Origin: JBBPYA01 sp038200385
GTDB taxonomy: Bacteria; Actinomycetota; Actinomycetes; Mycobacteriales; Geodermatophilaceae
Assembly: GCA_038200385.1 (NCBI GenBank)
Contig: JBBPYA010000316.1
Location: 1-7,369, forward strand
Direction: 5' to 3'
DNA length: 7,369 nt
The position numbers were made by a program, and so were the translations under genes. The notes under the pieces are model-generated. The model saw nothing but the letters and a program-made list of their open reading frames with translations, searched no databases and was not told the DNA's origin. Shown here piece after piece: positions 1 through 5,577 of this stretch; position 1 is the stretch's first letter; each line of letters opens with the position of its first letter.

Positions 1-1
1 C

Positions 2-1234
2 TCCGGACCCTGGGGGCGGATGTCGCCGACGGAGCGCGGCAAGTACCTGTTCCGGCTGGCCCGGCTGGTCCAGGAGCGGGCCCGTGAACTCGCGGTCCTG
101 GAGTCGCTGGACAACGGCAAGCCGATCCGGGAGTCCCGCGATGTCGACGTCCCCACGGCCGCGGCACACCTGTTCTACTACGCCGGCTGGGCGGACAAGC
201 TGGGGTACGCCGGGCTCGGCCCCGACCCCAGGCCGATCGGGGTGGCCGGGCAGGTCATCCCGTGGAACTTCCCGCTCCTGATGCTGGCCTGGAAGATCGC
301 CCCGGCGCTGGCGACCGGCAACACCGTCGTACTCAAACCGGCCGAGACCACCCCGCTGACCGCCCTGCTGTTCGCCGAGATCTGCCAGCAGGCCGACCTG
401 CCGCCGGGGGTGGTCAACATCGTCACCGGCGCGGGCGACACCGGACGCGCGCTCGTCGAGCACCCCGATGTCGACAAGGTGGCGTTCACCGGATCCACCG
501 ACGTGGGCAAGCAGATCGCCCGCTCGGTGGCCGGCACGCACAAATCCCTGACCCTCGAACTCGGCGGCAAGGCGGCGAACATCGTCTTCGACGACGCGCC
601 GATCGACCAGGCGGTCGAGGGGATCGTCAACGGCATCTTCTTCAATCAGGGGCACGTCTGCTGCGCCGGCTCCCGGCTGCTGGTGCAGGAGAGCGTCTAC
701 GACGAGGTGCTGGCCTCGTTGCGCCGGCGGCTGGGCACGTTGCGCCTCGGCGACCCGCTGGACAAGAACACCGACATCGGCGCGATCAACTCCGCCGCCC
801 AGCTGGCCCGGATCCGGGAACTGTCCGACATCGGCGAAGCCGAAGGGGCGCACCGTTGGTCGCCGCCGTGTGAACTTCCCGAGCACGGTTTCTGGTTCCC
901 CCCAACGCTTTTCACCGAGGTCGGCCAGTCGAGCCGGATTGCGCGCGAGGAGATCTTCGGCCCGGTCCTGTCGGTCCTCACGTTCCGGACGCCCGACGAG
1001 GCGGTGGCCAAGGCGAACAACACGCCCTACGGTCTGTCCGCCGGGGTGTGGACGGAGAAGGGCTCACGGATCCTCTGGATGGCCAGTCGGCTGCGGGCCG
1101 GCGTGGTGTGGGCCAACACGTTCAACCGGTTCGATCCGACCTCGCCGTTCGGCGGGTACAAGGAGTCGGGATTCGGCCGGGAGGGCGGCCGGCAGGGCCT
1201 GGCGGGGTACCTGCGCGGCGGTGGGCATGCCTAG
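2..1234 (+). CDS. NAD(P)-dependent aldehyde dehydrogenase, catalytically complete, 5' end cut by window edge
   Basis: It should oxidise an aldehyde to the carboxylate with NAD(P)+, in the cytoplasm. The reading frame is open back to position 2 and already reads like ALDH before the first Met (codons at 2-19 give SGPWGR, then MSPTERGKYLFRLA). The ATG at 20 is therefore internal, and roughly 70-80 N-terminal residues lie off the left edge. Numbering from that Met, I see PWNFP at 81-85, the cofactor-binding Lys in VVLKPAE near 106, FTGS at 157-159, general base Glu180 in LELGGK, catalytic Cys214 in GHVCCAGSR (first Cys of the pair), and EEIFGP at 310-315. All ALDH signature residues in the visible part are intact. 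The C-terminus ends soon after the GREGG motif, at GLAGYLRGGGHA, without the usual terminal KTV strand. The stop overlaps the next ALDH-like gene by 8 nt. The substrate cannot be read from sequence. The family assignment is very secure. Confidence 0.96.
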   Translation, partial: SGPWGRMSPTERGKYLFRLARLVQERARELAVLESLDNGKPIRESRDVDVPTAAAHLFYYAGWADKLGYAGLGPDPRPIGVAGQVIPWNFPLLMLAWKIAPALATGNTVVLKPAETTPLTALLFAEICQQADLPPGVVNIVTGAGDTGRALVEHPDVDKVAFTGSTDVGKQIARSVAGTHKSLTLELGGKAANIVFDDAPIDQAVEGIVNGIFFNQGHVCCAGSRLLVQESVYDEVLASLRRRLGTLRLGDPLDKNTDIGAINSAAQLARIRELSDIGEAEGAHRWSPPCELPEHGFWFPPTLFTEVGQSSRIAREEIFGPVLSVLTFRTPDEAVAKANNTPYGLSAGVWTEKGSRILWMASRLRAGVVWANTFNRFDPTSPFGGYKESGFGREGGRQGLAGYLRGGGHA

Positions 1235-2090
1235 GGTCGACGTTCGCAAGACCTACAAGCTCTACGTCGGCGGCGCGTTCCCCCGGTCGGAGTCCGGCCG
1301 GTCCTACGCCGTGGTCGACGCCCGCGGCAGGTTTCTCGCCAACGCCGCACAGGGCTCGCGCAAGGACGCCCGGGACGCCGTCGTGGCGGCCCGCAAGGCC
1401 TTCGGCGGCTGGTCCGGTACGACGGCGTACAACCGCGGACAGGTGCTCTATCGGGTCGCCGAAATCATGCAGGGCCGGCGGGACCAGTTCGCCGGCGACG
1501 TCGCGGCCGCCGAAGGGGTGGCCCTGCGGGCCGCGCGGTCGGTCGTCGACGCAGCGACCGACCGTTGGGTCTGGTACGCCGGGTGGACCGACAAGATCGC
1601 CCAGGTCGCGGGCAACGCCAACCCGGTGGCCGGCCCGTACTTCAACCTGTCCGTCCCGGAGCCGACCGGCGTGGTGGCCGTCCTGGCCCCACAGCGATCG
1701 TCCCTGCTGGGGCTGGTGAGCGTGCTGGCTCCCGTGCTGGCCGGCGGGTCGACGTGCGTGCTGGTCGCCAGCGCGGACCGACCGCTGCCGGCGATCACCC
1801 TGTCCGAGGTTCTGGCGACCTCCGACGTACCGGGCGGGGTCGTCAACATCCTTACCGGCCGGACCGCGGAACTGGCCCCATGGCTGGCCGGACACCGCGA
1901 CGTCAACGCCATCGATTTGTGCGGTGCGGATCCGGAGCAGGCAACGGATTTCGAACGCGCTGCCGCGGACAACGTCAAGCGGGTGCTCCGGTCGCCCTCG
2001 GGGGAACCGGACTGGACCGAGCAGCCGGGCCTGACCCGGCTGACGGCATGGTTGGAGACCAAGACCGTATGGCACCCGATGGGCGTGTGA
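1227..2090 (+). CDS. Truncated, catalytically dead ALDH-like protein (cofactor-domain half plus C-terminal tail)
   Basis: This 287-residue protein aligns with the N-terminal and cofactor-binding part of ALDHs: KLYVGGAFPRSESG at 11-24, WYAGWTDKI at 116-124, EPTGVVAVLAP at 145-155, and LATSDVPGGVVNILTG at 196-211. The usual PWNFP is replaced by PQRSS (155-159). The cofactor Lys of the VLKPAE motif becomes Val near 180, and FTGS becomes DLCGAD near 230. There is no ELGGK segment and no catalytic Cys, so the whole catalytic domain of about 200 residues is absent. It ends in LETKTVW (276-282), which resembles the C-terminal oligomerisation strand of normal ALDHs. I chose the ATG at 1227 because homology starts there. 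GTG at 1221 is an alternative, and neither has a good Shine-Dalgarno. The upstream overlap of 8 nt and downstream overlap of 1 nt imply translational coupling. It is probably a non-catalytic partner or regulator of the preceding ALDH (inference). I recall actinobacterial homologues with the same form, so it is unlikely to be a recent truncation. Confidence 0.88.
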   Translation: MPRVDVRKTYKLYVGGAFPRSESGRSYAVVDARGRFLANAAQGSRKDARDAVVAARKAFGGWSGTTAYNRGQVLYRVAEIMQGRRDQFAGDVAAAEGVALRAARSVVDAATDRWVWYAGWTDKIAQVAGNANPVAGPYFNLSVPEPTGVVAVLAPQRSSLLGLVSVLAPVLAGGSTCVLVASADRPLPAITLSEVLATSDVPGGVVNILTGRTAELAPWLAGHRDVNAIDLCGADPEQATDFERAAADNVKRVLRSPSGEPDWTEQPGLTRLTAWLETKTVWHPMGV

Positions 2091-3436
2091 TGGACGAAAA
2101 CCTTCCCAGCGAGAGCATCGTGCCGATCGCCGTCGTTCTGGACGAGCGGACCGGGTACACCCTGTGGGCGCCCCCGTGGGAGGAGGACGACGAGGAGTGG
2201 CAGGCCTTCCTCGGGACCGGCGGGAAGGTCCACCTGTTCACCTCCCCGGCACAACTCGCGCACTTCCTGACCACCGACGCCGAGCACGACCTGTCCGACC
2301 ACCCGTCGTGGTCGGCCGTGCGCCGGGTCGGCCGGCGTGAACTGCGCCCGGACTTGGACTACCGCTTCGACCTCGACGGGCTCTACGACCTCGTCGCCGG
2401 CGGGCCGGACCGCTGGTCGGTCGGCGAGCTGGCCGACACCGTCGACATGGTCGAGCGGATCGGCGAGTGCTGCGAGGTCGAGGAGATCGAGGACGAGCTG
2501 GCCAAGATCCCGGGACTCGGGTTGCTGGACAGCGGTTCCGAGGTGTTCGCGAGCCGGGCCGGCGAGAAGGCCTGGTCGGAGATCGCAGCTGGACTCGGGC
2601 AGCGCTGGGAAGCCGTCCTGGAGGCGCTCGGCGGGGCGCTGCACTGGGTGGAGCCGGTCGAGCTGGACGAGGACGAGGACGAGGACGACGAGGACGACGA
2701 CGACGACAACACTCACCTCGACGACGACGACGACGACGACGAGGACGACGACGACGAGGACGACGACGACGACGACGACGACAACACTCACCTCGACGAC
2801 GAGGACGACGACGTGGACGACGTCGTCGGGGCCACCGCACTGCACCACGGCAAGTTGGTGGGCGTGGACGACGACGACGAGCAGGCCAGGGCGGCCGCGG
2901 AGTTCTGGGAGTCGGTAGGGATCCTGCCGGTCCGACTGGTCTTTGCCGAGGCGGCCGGGCTGACGTTGCGCTGCTACGTGGAGGACTCCGCCCGGTTCCT
3001 CGGCCGGGAACTCACCCCCGACGTCTTCCGCTCGGCCGAGGGCCTGTCCGCGTTCGTCGAGCAGGGCGAGCCACACGACCTGACCGCGCTGTCCACGTGG
3101 GGGGCGGTCGTCGAGGCCGACGCCGAACCGATCCCGGCCGAGCAAGACACCTACGACTTCGACGCCGTCTCGCAGATGCTGGACGCGACCGGTGGCGACT
3201 GGGACCTGACCCGGTTGGCCCGCGCGGCCGAGGGGGCACTCGACCTGGCCGAGTACTGCCATCTGGAACGGGTGGTTGACCTGCTGACCGGGTCCGGCGA
3301 GCTGGCCCTCGCGCTGGACGAGGGCGATGCGGAGCTGGAGCGTCCCCGCCCCGAGGGACCCGAACTCGCCGTACTGGCCGAGCAGTGGAGCGAGGTCGTC
3401 GCCGAGATCACGACGTGCCTGCGCTGGCGCGACTGA
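2090..3436 (+). CDS. Highly acidic two-module protein with Asp-rich linker, function unknown
   Basis: This 448-residue protein has no signal peptide or membrane segment, so it is likely cytoplasmic. The ATG at 2090 overlaps the preceding stop (TGATG); GTG at 2087 is an in-frame alternative. Three parts are visible: module N (about 10-186), an Asp/Glu linker (about 193-273), and module C (about 278-446). The modules share landmarks at matching spacing: FLG 40/303, HDL 66/329, Trp 74/337, YxFD 91/355, Trp-x4-LA 109/371, Cys 128/390, Asp 135/397, and Trp pairs 13 apart at 173-186 and 433-446. This indicates an ancient internal duplication. I do not recognise a catalytic motif. It vaguely resembles acidic actinobacterial proteins that databases sometimes label 'primosomal protein' or 'DNA primase', but no primase motif is present and I would not use that name. 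Co-translation with the ALDH pair suggests a linked role, perhaps as a scaffold or DNA-mimic-like acidic partner; that is speculation. Confidence 0.87.
   Translation: MDENLPSESIVPIAVVLDERTGYTLWAPPWEEDDEEWQAFLGTGGKVHLFTSPAQLAHFLTTDAEHDLSDHPSWSAVRRVGRRELRPDLDYRFDLDGLYDLVAGGPDRWSVGELADTVDMVERIGECCEVEEIEDELAKIPGLGLLDSGSEVFASRAGEKAWSEIAAGLGQRWEAVLEALGGALHWVEPVELDEDEDEDDEDDDDDNTHLDDDDDDDEDDDDEDDDDDDDDNTHLDDEDDDVDDVVGATALHHGKLVGVDDDDEQARAAAEFWESVGILPVRLVFAEAAGLTLRCYVEDSARFLGRELTPDVFRSAEGLSAFVEQGEPHDLTALSTWGAVVEADAEPIPAEQDTYDFDAVSQMLDATGGDWDLTRLARAAEGALDLAEYCHLERVVDLLTGSGELALALDEGDAELERPRPEGPELAVLAEQWSEVVAEITTCLRWRD
2666..2821 (+). repeat. (GAC/GAG)n tract encoding a poly-Asp/Glu linker with two NTHL islands
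   Basis: From codon 193 on, nearly every codon is GAC or GAG. The longest pure GAC runs are 7 codons (2720-2740) and 8 codons (2759-2782). The tract is interrupted twice by the same four codons, AAC ACT CAC CTC (Asn-Thr-His-Leu), at 2708-2719 and 2783-2794, exactly 75 bp apart. This suggests duplication of a 25-codon unit. A smaller DDDDE cluster follows at 2867-2881. The tract remains in frame, so length changes by whole codons would be tolerated. Confidence 0.9.
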
Positions 3437-3449
3437 CCCCCATTTGTCT

Positions 3450-3465
3450 GTTACCGCCCGGTAAC
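3450..3465. terminator. Short hairpin after the ALDH operon (possible terminator or operator)
   Basis: GTTACC-GCCC-GGTAAC forms a perfect 6-bp inverted repeat with a 4-nt loop, starting 14 nt after the stop of the acidic protein. There is no T-run after it, so it is a weak intrinsic terminator at best. It could equally be a small palindromic protein-binding site. Confidence 0.35.
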
Positions 3466-3489
3466 CGCGCACGAACGGGCGATCGACGG

Positions 3490-3570
3490 GGCTGGGACCG
3501 CCCTTATCTGCACAGTTGCGGCTCAAACCCGGCTGAGACCGCCCGTACTTGCACAGTTTCCGCGCAACCC
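3490..3570. repeat. Imperfect 41/40-bp direct repeat, two copies
   Basis: Copy 1 spans 3490-3530 and copy 2 spans 3531-3570, head to tail. Both run GGCTG(G/A)GACCGCCC, then TGCACAGTT (3509-3517 and 3550-3558), then end in AACCC. Copy 2 differs by a few substitutions and a compensating small indel. A third copy begins at 3571 (GGCTGGGATC) and then breaks off. The repeats lie in the gap between the ALDH operon and the hydrolase gene. No coding frame across them looks protein-like. Confidence 0.8.
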
Positions 3571-3584
3571 GGCTGGGATCACGG

Positions 3585-3629
3585 CCACCCGTACACCGAG
3601 CCACCCGTACACCGAGCCACCCGTACACC
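3585..3629. repeat. 16-bp tandem repeat, about 2.8 copies
   Basis: CCACCCGTACACCGAG occurs perfectly at 3585-3600 and 3601-3616, followed by a partial copy (CCACCCGTACACC) at 3617-3629. Its CACCCGTAC portion resembles the CGCCCGTAC at 3540-3548 in the neighbouring 40-bp repeat, so the two repeat sets may be related. The role is unknown; spaced regulator-binding sites upstream of the hydrolase are possible. Confidence 0.88.
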
Positions 3630-3681
3630 TCGGCCCCCAGCTCCGGGCCACCTGCGCCGAGGAACTGTCGGAGGGCGGTCC

Positions 3682-3687
3682 TAGCAT
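3682..3687 (+). promoter_or_regulatory. Candidate -10 element for the hydrolase gene
   Basis: TAGCAT matches the actinobacterial TAnnnT -10 pattern and would place the transcription start near 3693-3695, about 30 nt before the ATG. I see no convincing -35 hexamer 16-19 bp upstream, so this is a pattern match only. Confidence 0.35.
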
Positions 3688-3711
3688 CGGAGCAGCCGAA
3701 CCACACGGGCA

Positions 3712-3718
3712 GGGAGGG
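3712..3718 (+). promoter_or_regulatory. Strong Shine-Dalgarno deciding the hydrolase start
   Basis: GGGAGGG, containing GGAGG at 3713-3717, lies 5 nt before the ATG at 3723. It is the best ribosome binding site in the window. It fixes the start here rather than at the in-frame ATG at 3549, which would add 58 residues encoded by the intergenic repeats. Confidence 0.85.
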
Positions 3719-3722
3719 TGAC

Positions 3723-4289
3723 ATGACGACGCTGGCAAACCGGCCGAACACCGCGCTACTGGTCATCGACGTGCAGCACGGTGTCGTCGGCCAGGCCCAC
3801 GACAGGGATGCCGTCGTGGCTAACATCGGACAACTGGTCGACAAGGCCCGCGCGGCCGCGGTGGACGTCGTGTGGGTCGCTCACCACAGCGATGAGCTGA
3901 TCCGGGACAGCGACGACTGGCAGTACGTCCCCGAACTCGTCCGGCGCGACTCCGAAGCGTTGGTGCACAAGGCGTACGGCGACTCCTTCGAGGACACCGA
4001 CCTTGAATCAGTGCTCGCCGCTCGCGGGGTGGGAAACCTCGTCGTCGCCGGCGCGCAGACCGACCAGTGCGTTCGCTCGACGTTGCACGGAGCCATCACT
4101 CGCGGCTACGACGCGGCGCTGGTCGCGGACGCGCACACGACCGAGGACCTCTCCTCGTACGGCGCGCCACCGCCGGAGCAGGTCATCGCCCACACCAACC
4201 TGTACTGGCGCTACCACGAGGCCCCCGGCCGGCTGGCGGGGACGGTCGACACCGCCGATGTGGACTTCACCGGACCCCTCACCGGCTGA
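3723..4289 (+). CDS. Isochorismatase-family cysteine hydrolase
   Basis: This 188-residue cytoplasmic alpha/beta hydrolase matches the usual size of the isochorismatase-like family. The catalytic triad is visible: Asp16 in LLVIDVQ, Lys83 in VHKAYGDSF, and nucleophile Cys116 in AGAQTDQCVRST. VWVAHH at 50-55 and the VADAHTTED segment (134-142) also fit the fold. Family members hydrolyse isochorismate, nicotinamide, N-carbamoylsarcosine, ureidoacrylate and similar amides or ethers. Nothing here fixes the substrate: there are no adjacent siderophore or NAD-salvage genes, and the nicotinamidase metal site (DxHxxH) is not evident. It is transcribed alone, with its own -10 candidate and strong ribosome binding site, and ends convergently with the decayed MDR pseudogene. 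The family call is firm and the substrate is unknown. Confidence 0.93.
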   Translation: MTTLANRPNTALLVIDVQHGVVGQAHDRDAVVANIGQLVDKARAAAVDVVWVAHHSDELIRDSDDWQYVPELVRRDSEALVHKAYGDSFEDTDLESVLAARGVGNLVVAGAQTDQCVRSTLHGAITRGYDAALVADAHTTEDLSSYGAPPPEQVIAHTNLYWRYHEAPGRLAGTVDTADVDFTGPLTG

Positions 4290-4315
4290 GGCGTGGCGCG
4301 ACCGGCCCGCGACGG

Positions 4316-4461
4316 CGCGGTTCGGCCCGGTCGGCGCGGTTCGGCCCGGTCGGCGTGGTTCGGCTGGTCGGCCGGCCCAGTTGGCCGGTTCGGCCCGGTC
4401 GGCCGGCCCAGTTGGCCGGTTCGGCCCGGTTCGCCCAGTCGGCGCCGTTCGACCCAGTCGG
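4316..4461. repeat. GC-rich tandem repeat tract with hairpins between convergent genes (possible bidirectional terminator)
   Basis: A 19-bp unit (CGCGGTTCGGCCCGGTCGG) occurs perfectly at 4316-4334 and 4335-4353, with a degenerate 18-bp copy at 4354-4371. A 31-bp compound unit follows at 4372-4402 and is repeated for 27 bp at 4403-4429. Degenerate copies reach 4461. The compound unit contains CCGGCC-CAGTT-GGCCGG (4372-4388 and 4403-4419), a 6-bp stem with a 5-nt loop. Its position between two converging genes suggests transcription termination, though no T-run is present. Frames through it give low-complexity Gly/Pro/Arg/Ala peptides, so it is not coding. Confidence 0.75.
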
Positions 4462-4462
4462 C

Positions 4463-5369
4463 TCAGCGCAGCCGCAGGACGATCTTGCCGCGGGTGTCGC
4501 CGGGCCAGCTCGGTGTAGGCCGCGGGGACCTGCTCCAGGGAGTACGTCGCAGCAACGGGCACGACGAGCCGACCGGCGGCCATCTGGTCGGCCAACTCGG
4601 CCAGCACGGCCGCGGTGCTGGCGGTGGCCCCGCCGACGGCCTGAGTGCCGTACTTGTCCGCGGCGGCGAAGTCGATGATGGTCTCGATTCGATCGGGCGC
4701 TACGCCGAGTTCGACGGCCAGTTCGACGTAGCCACCGCCGAAGGTATCGAAGACGGCGTCGATCCCCTCGGGCGCTGCCGCCCTCAGTCGCTCGGTCAGG
4801 CCCTCGTCGTACCCGACCAGTTGGGCTCCCATAGAGCGCAGCCAGTCCGCGTTGGCCTCCCCGGCGATGCCGATGATTGTCGCGTCGGCCTGCCGCGGGC
4901 GCTGCACGACCAGGGAGCCGGCCCCGCTGACCACGACGGTCTCGCTGGGCCGGGGGCCACCGCACGTACCGCGGCGTACGCGGTGGTTCCGGCCGCCTTG
5001 AGCGCGCCCGCCTGGTCCCAGTCGACCGCGGACGGCTTGACCGTCAGCTGGTCCACCGCGACCACGAACGAGATCGGCCTGCGCGGCCCGCGCATCGGTG
5101 AAGCCGATCACCTCGGTGCCGACAGGTAGGCCCGTCGCCTCTGGCCCACCTCAACCACCCGACCGGCGAAGTCGCCGCCCTACCCGGAAGGAACGTGGCC
5201 GGCCATTGCGCGGCAAAACGTCCCTCCCGGATGGCGATCTCGCCCGGATTGATCCCGGCACTGACCACCTCGACTAGTACCTCACCTCGGGTCGGCACCG
5301 GACGGTCGACGTCGACTACGTCTAGCACCTCGACCGGACGAAGTACCCGAACCTGACTGCACGCGGCAT
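4463..5369 (-). pseudogene. Decayed quinone-oxidoreductase-like MDR (NADPH-dependent oxidoreductase) gene
   Basis: Joining frames recovers a near full-length (~302-codon) zinc-free medium-chain dehydrogenase/reductase. It starts at ATG 5369 (PRAVRFGYF), continues with VLDVVDVDRPVP and SAGINPGEIAIREGRF, then VIGFTDARAAQADL, VDQLTVKPSAVDW and ETVVVSGAG. Near the end are VFDTFGGGYVEL and VPVAATYSLEQVPAAY, finishing GKIVLRLR with stop at 4463-4465. I see six frame changes, near 5335, 5187, 5143, 5066, 4950 and 4499. A TAG at 5180-5182 sits where an SGQGSDFAG-type motif would have Gln. The glycine-rich nucleotide motif (usually about AAGGVGS) is shortened to AGS near 4911-4932. The longest intact piece, 5111-4499, lacks the catalytic N-domain and runs on into the repeat tract, so it should not be annotated as a gene. 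An AGGAG lies 13 nt before the start. Sequencing error is unlikely because flanking genes are clean. Confidence 0.88.
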
Positions 5370-5421
5370 GAGGCCGGCCGCTCTCCTGCTCAACAGTACG
5401 AACGCCCGATGCAACCGCGGC

Positions 5422-5469
5422 GACCTCGGCGGCATGTCCCGCAGGGACCTCGGCGGCATGTCCCGCAGG
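5422..5469. repeat. Perfect 24-bp tandem duplication between divergent genes
   Basis: Two identical contiguous 24-bp units occupy 5422-5445 and 5446-5469. Each begins GACCTCGGCGG and ends ATGTCCCGCAGG. They lie in the 208-nt gap between the MDR pseudogene (starting at 5369, leftward) and the GH13 gene (starting at 5578, rightward). A duplicated regulator site or a recent slippage event are both possible. In-frame ATGs within the units have no supporting coding sequence. Confidence 0.9.
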
Positions 5470-5489
5470 ACGGAAGAATGGCTGTGATC

Positions 5490-5500
5490 GCGCTTAGCGC
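5490..5500. promoter_or_regulatory. Short palindrome upstream of the GH13 gene, possible operator
   Basis: GCGCT-T-AGCGC is a perfect 5-bp inverted repeat around one central base, about 65 bp upstream of the probable -10 element. Sugar-responsive LacI-type repressors often bind GC-centred palindromes near glucosidase genes, but the match is short and a chance occurrence is plausible in such GC-rich DNA. Confidence 0.25.
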
Positions 5501-5564
5501 TGAGCCGGTTTCGAGGGGCGAGGTCGCCGACCGGAGGCCCGGACCGGCACACATGAACCGCCGG

Positions 5565-5570
5565 TAGCGT
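5565..5570 (+). promoter_or_regulatory. Candidate -10 element for a leaderless GH13 transcript
   Basis: TAGCGT fits TAnnnT and ends 7 nt before the A of the ATG at 5578, so transcription would begin at or next to the start codon. No Shine-Dalgarno is visible in the preceding bases (GTCGTCGTC). Both facts point to leaderless translation, which is common in actinobacteria. No clear -35 is seen at 5541-5547. Confidence 0.5.
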
Positions 5571-5577
5571 CGTCGTC

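Noticed and set aside
20..22. ATG as true start of the first ALDH
   Set aside because: ALDH-like sequence continues in frame to position 2, and the expected N-terminal 70-80 residues of the family would be missing.
870..1226. In-frame upstream extension of the ALDH-like gene
   Set aside because: It is out-of-frame Arg/Ser-rich translation of the active ALDH gene; homology begins at 1227.
1565..2089. In-frame upstream extension of the acidic protein
   Set aside because: It is shadow translation of the ALDH-like gene; the TGATG overlap at 2088-2092 gives the sensible start.
3585..3629. CRISPR-like array
   Set aside because: The repeat is only 16 bp with no spacers, and no cas genes are present.
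3629..3661. CTCGGC...GCCGAG hairpin (with nested GGCCC/GGGCC) upstream of the hydrolase, as a riboswitch or terminator
   Set aside because: The stem is only 6 bp with a 21-nt loop, no T-run follows, and it lies upstream of the -10 candidate; expected by chance at this GC content.
3549..3722. Upstream ATG at 3549 for the cysteine hydrolase
   Set aside because: The extension translates intergenic repeats, and the strong GGAGG at 3713-3717 supports 3723.
1448..3844. A 798-codon open frame on the minus strand with long poly-Val stretches
   Set aside because: It is the antisense shadow of the GAC/GAG tract and the GC-biased ALDH-like and acidic genes. It has no domain features, crosses several genes and intergenic repeats, and lacks a plausible start.
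4008..5111. Minus-strand 367-codon frame as an intact oxidoreductase
   Set aside because: Only its middle is MDR sequence. The N-domain is frameshifted away, and its C-terminal third reads through the repeat tract and the antisense of the hydrolase.
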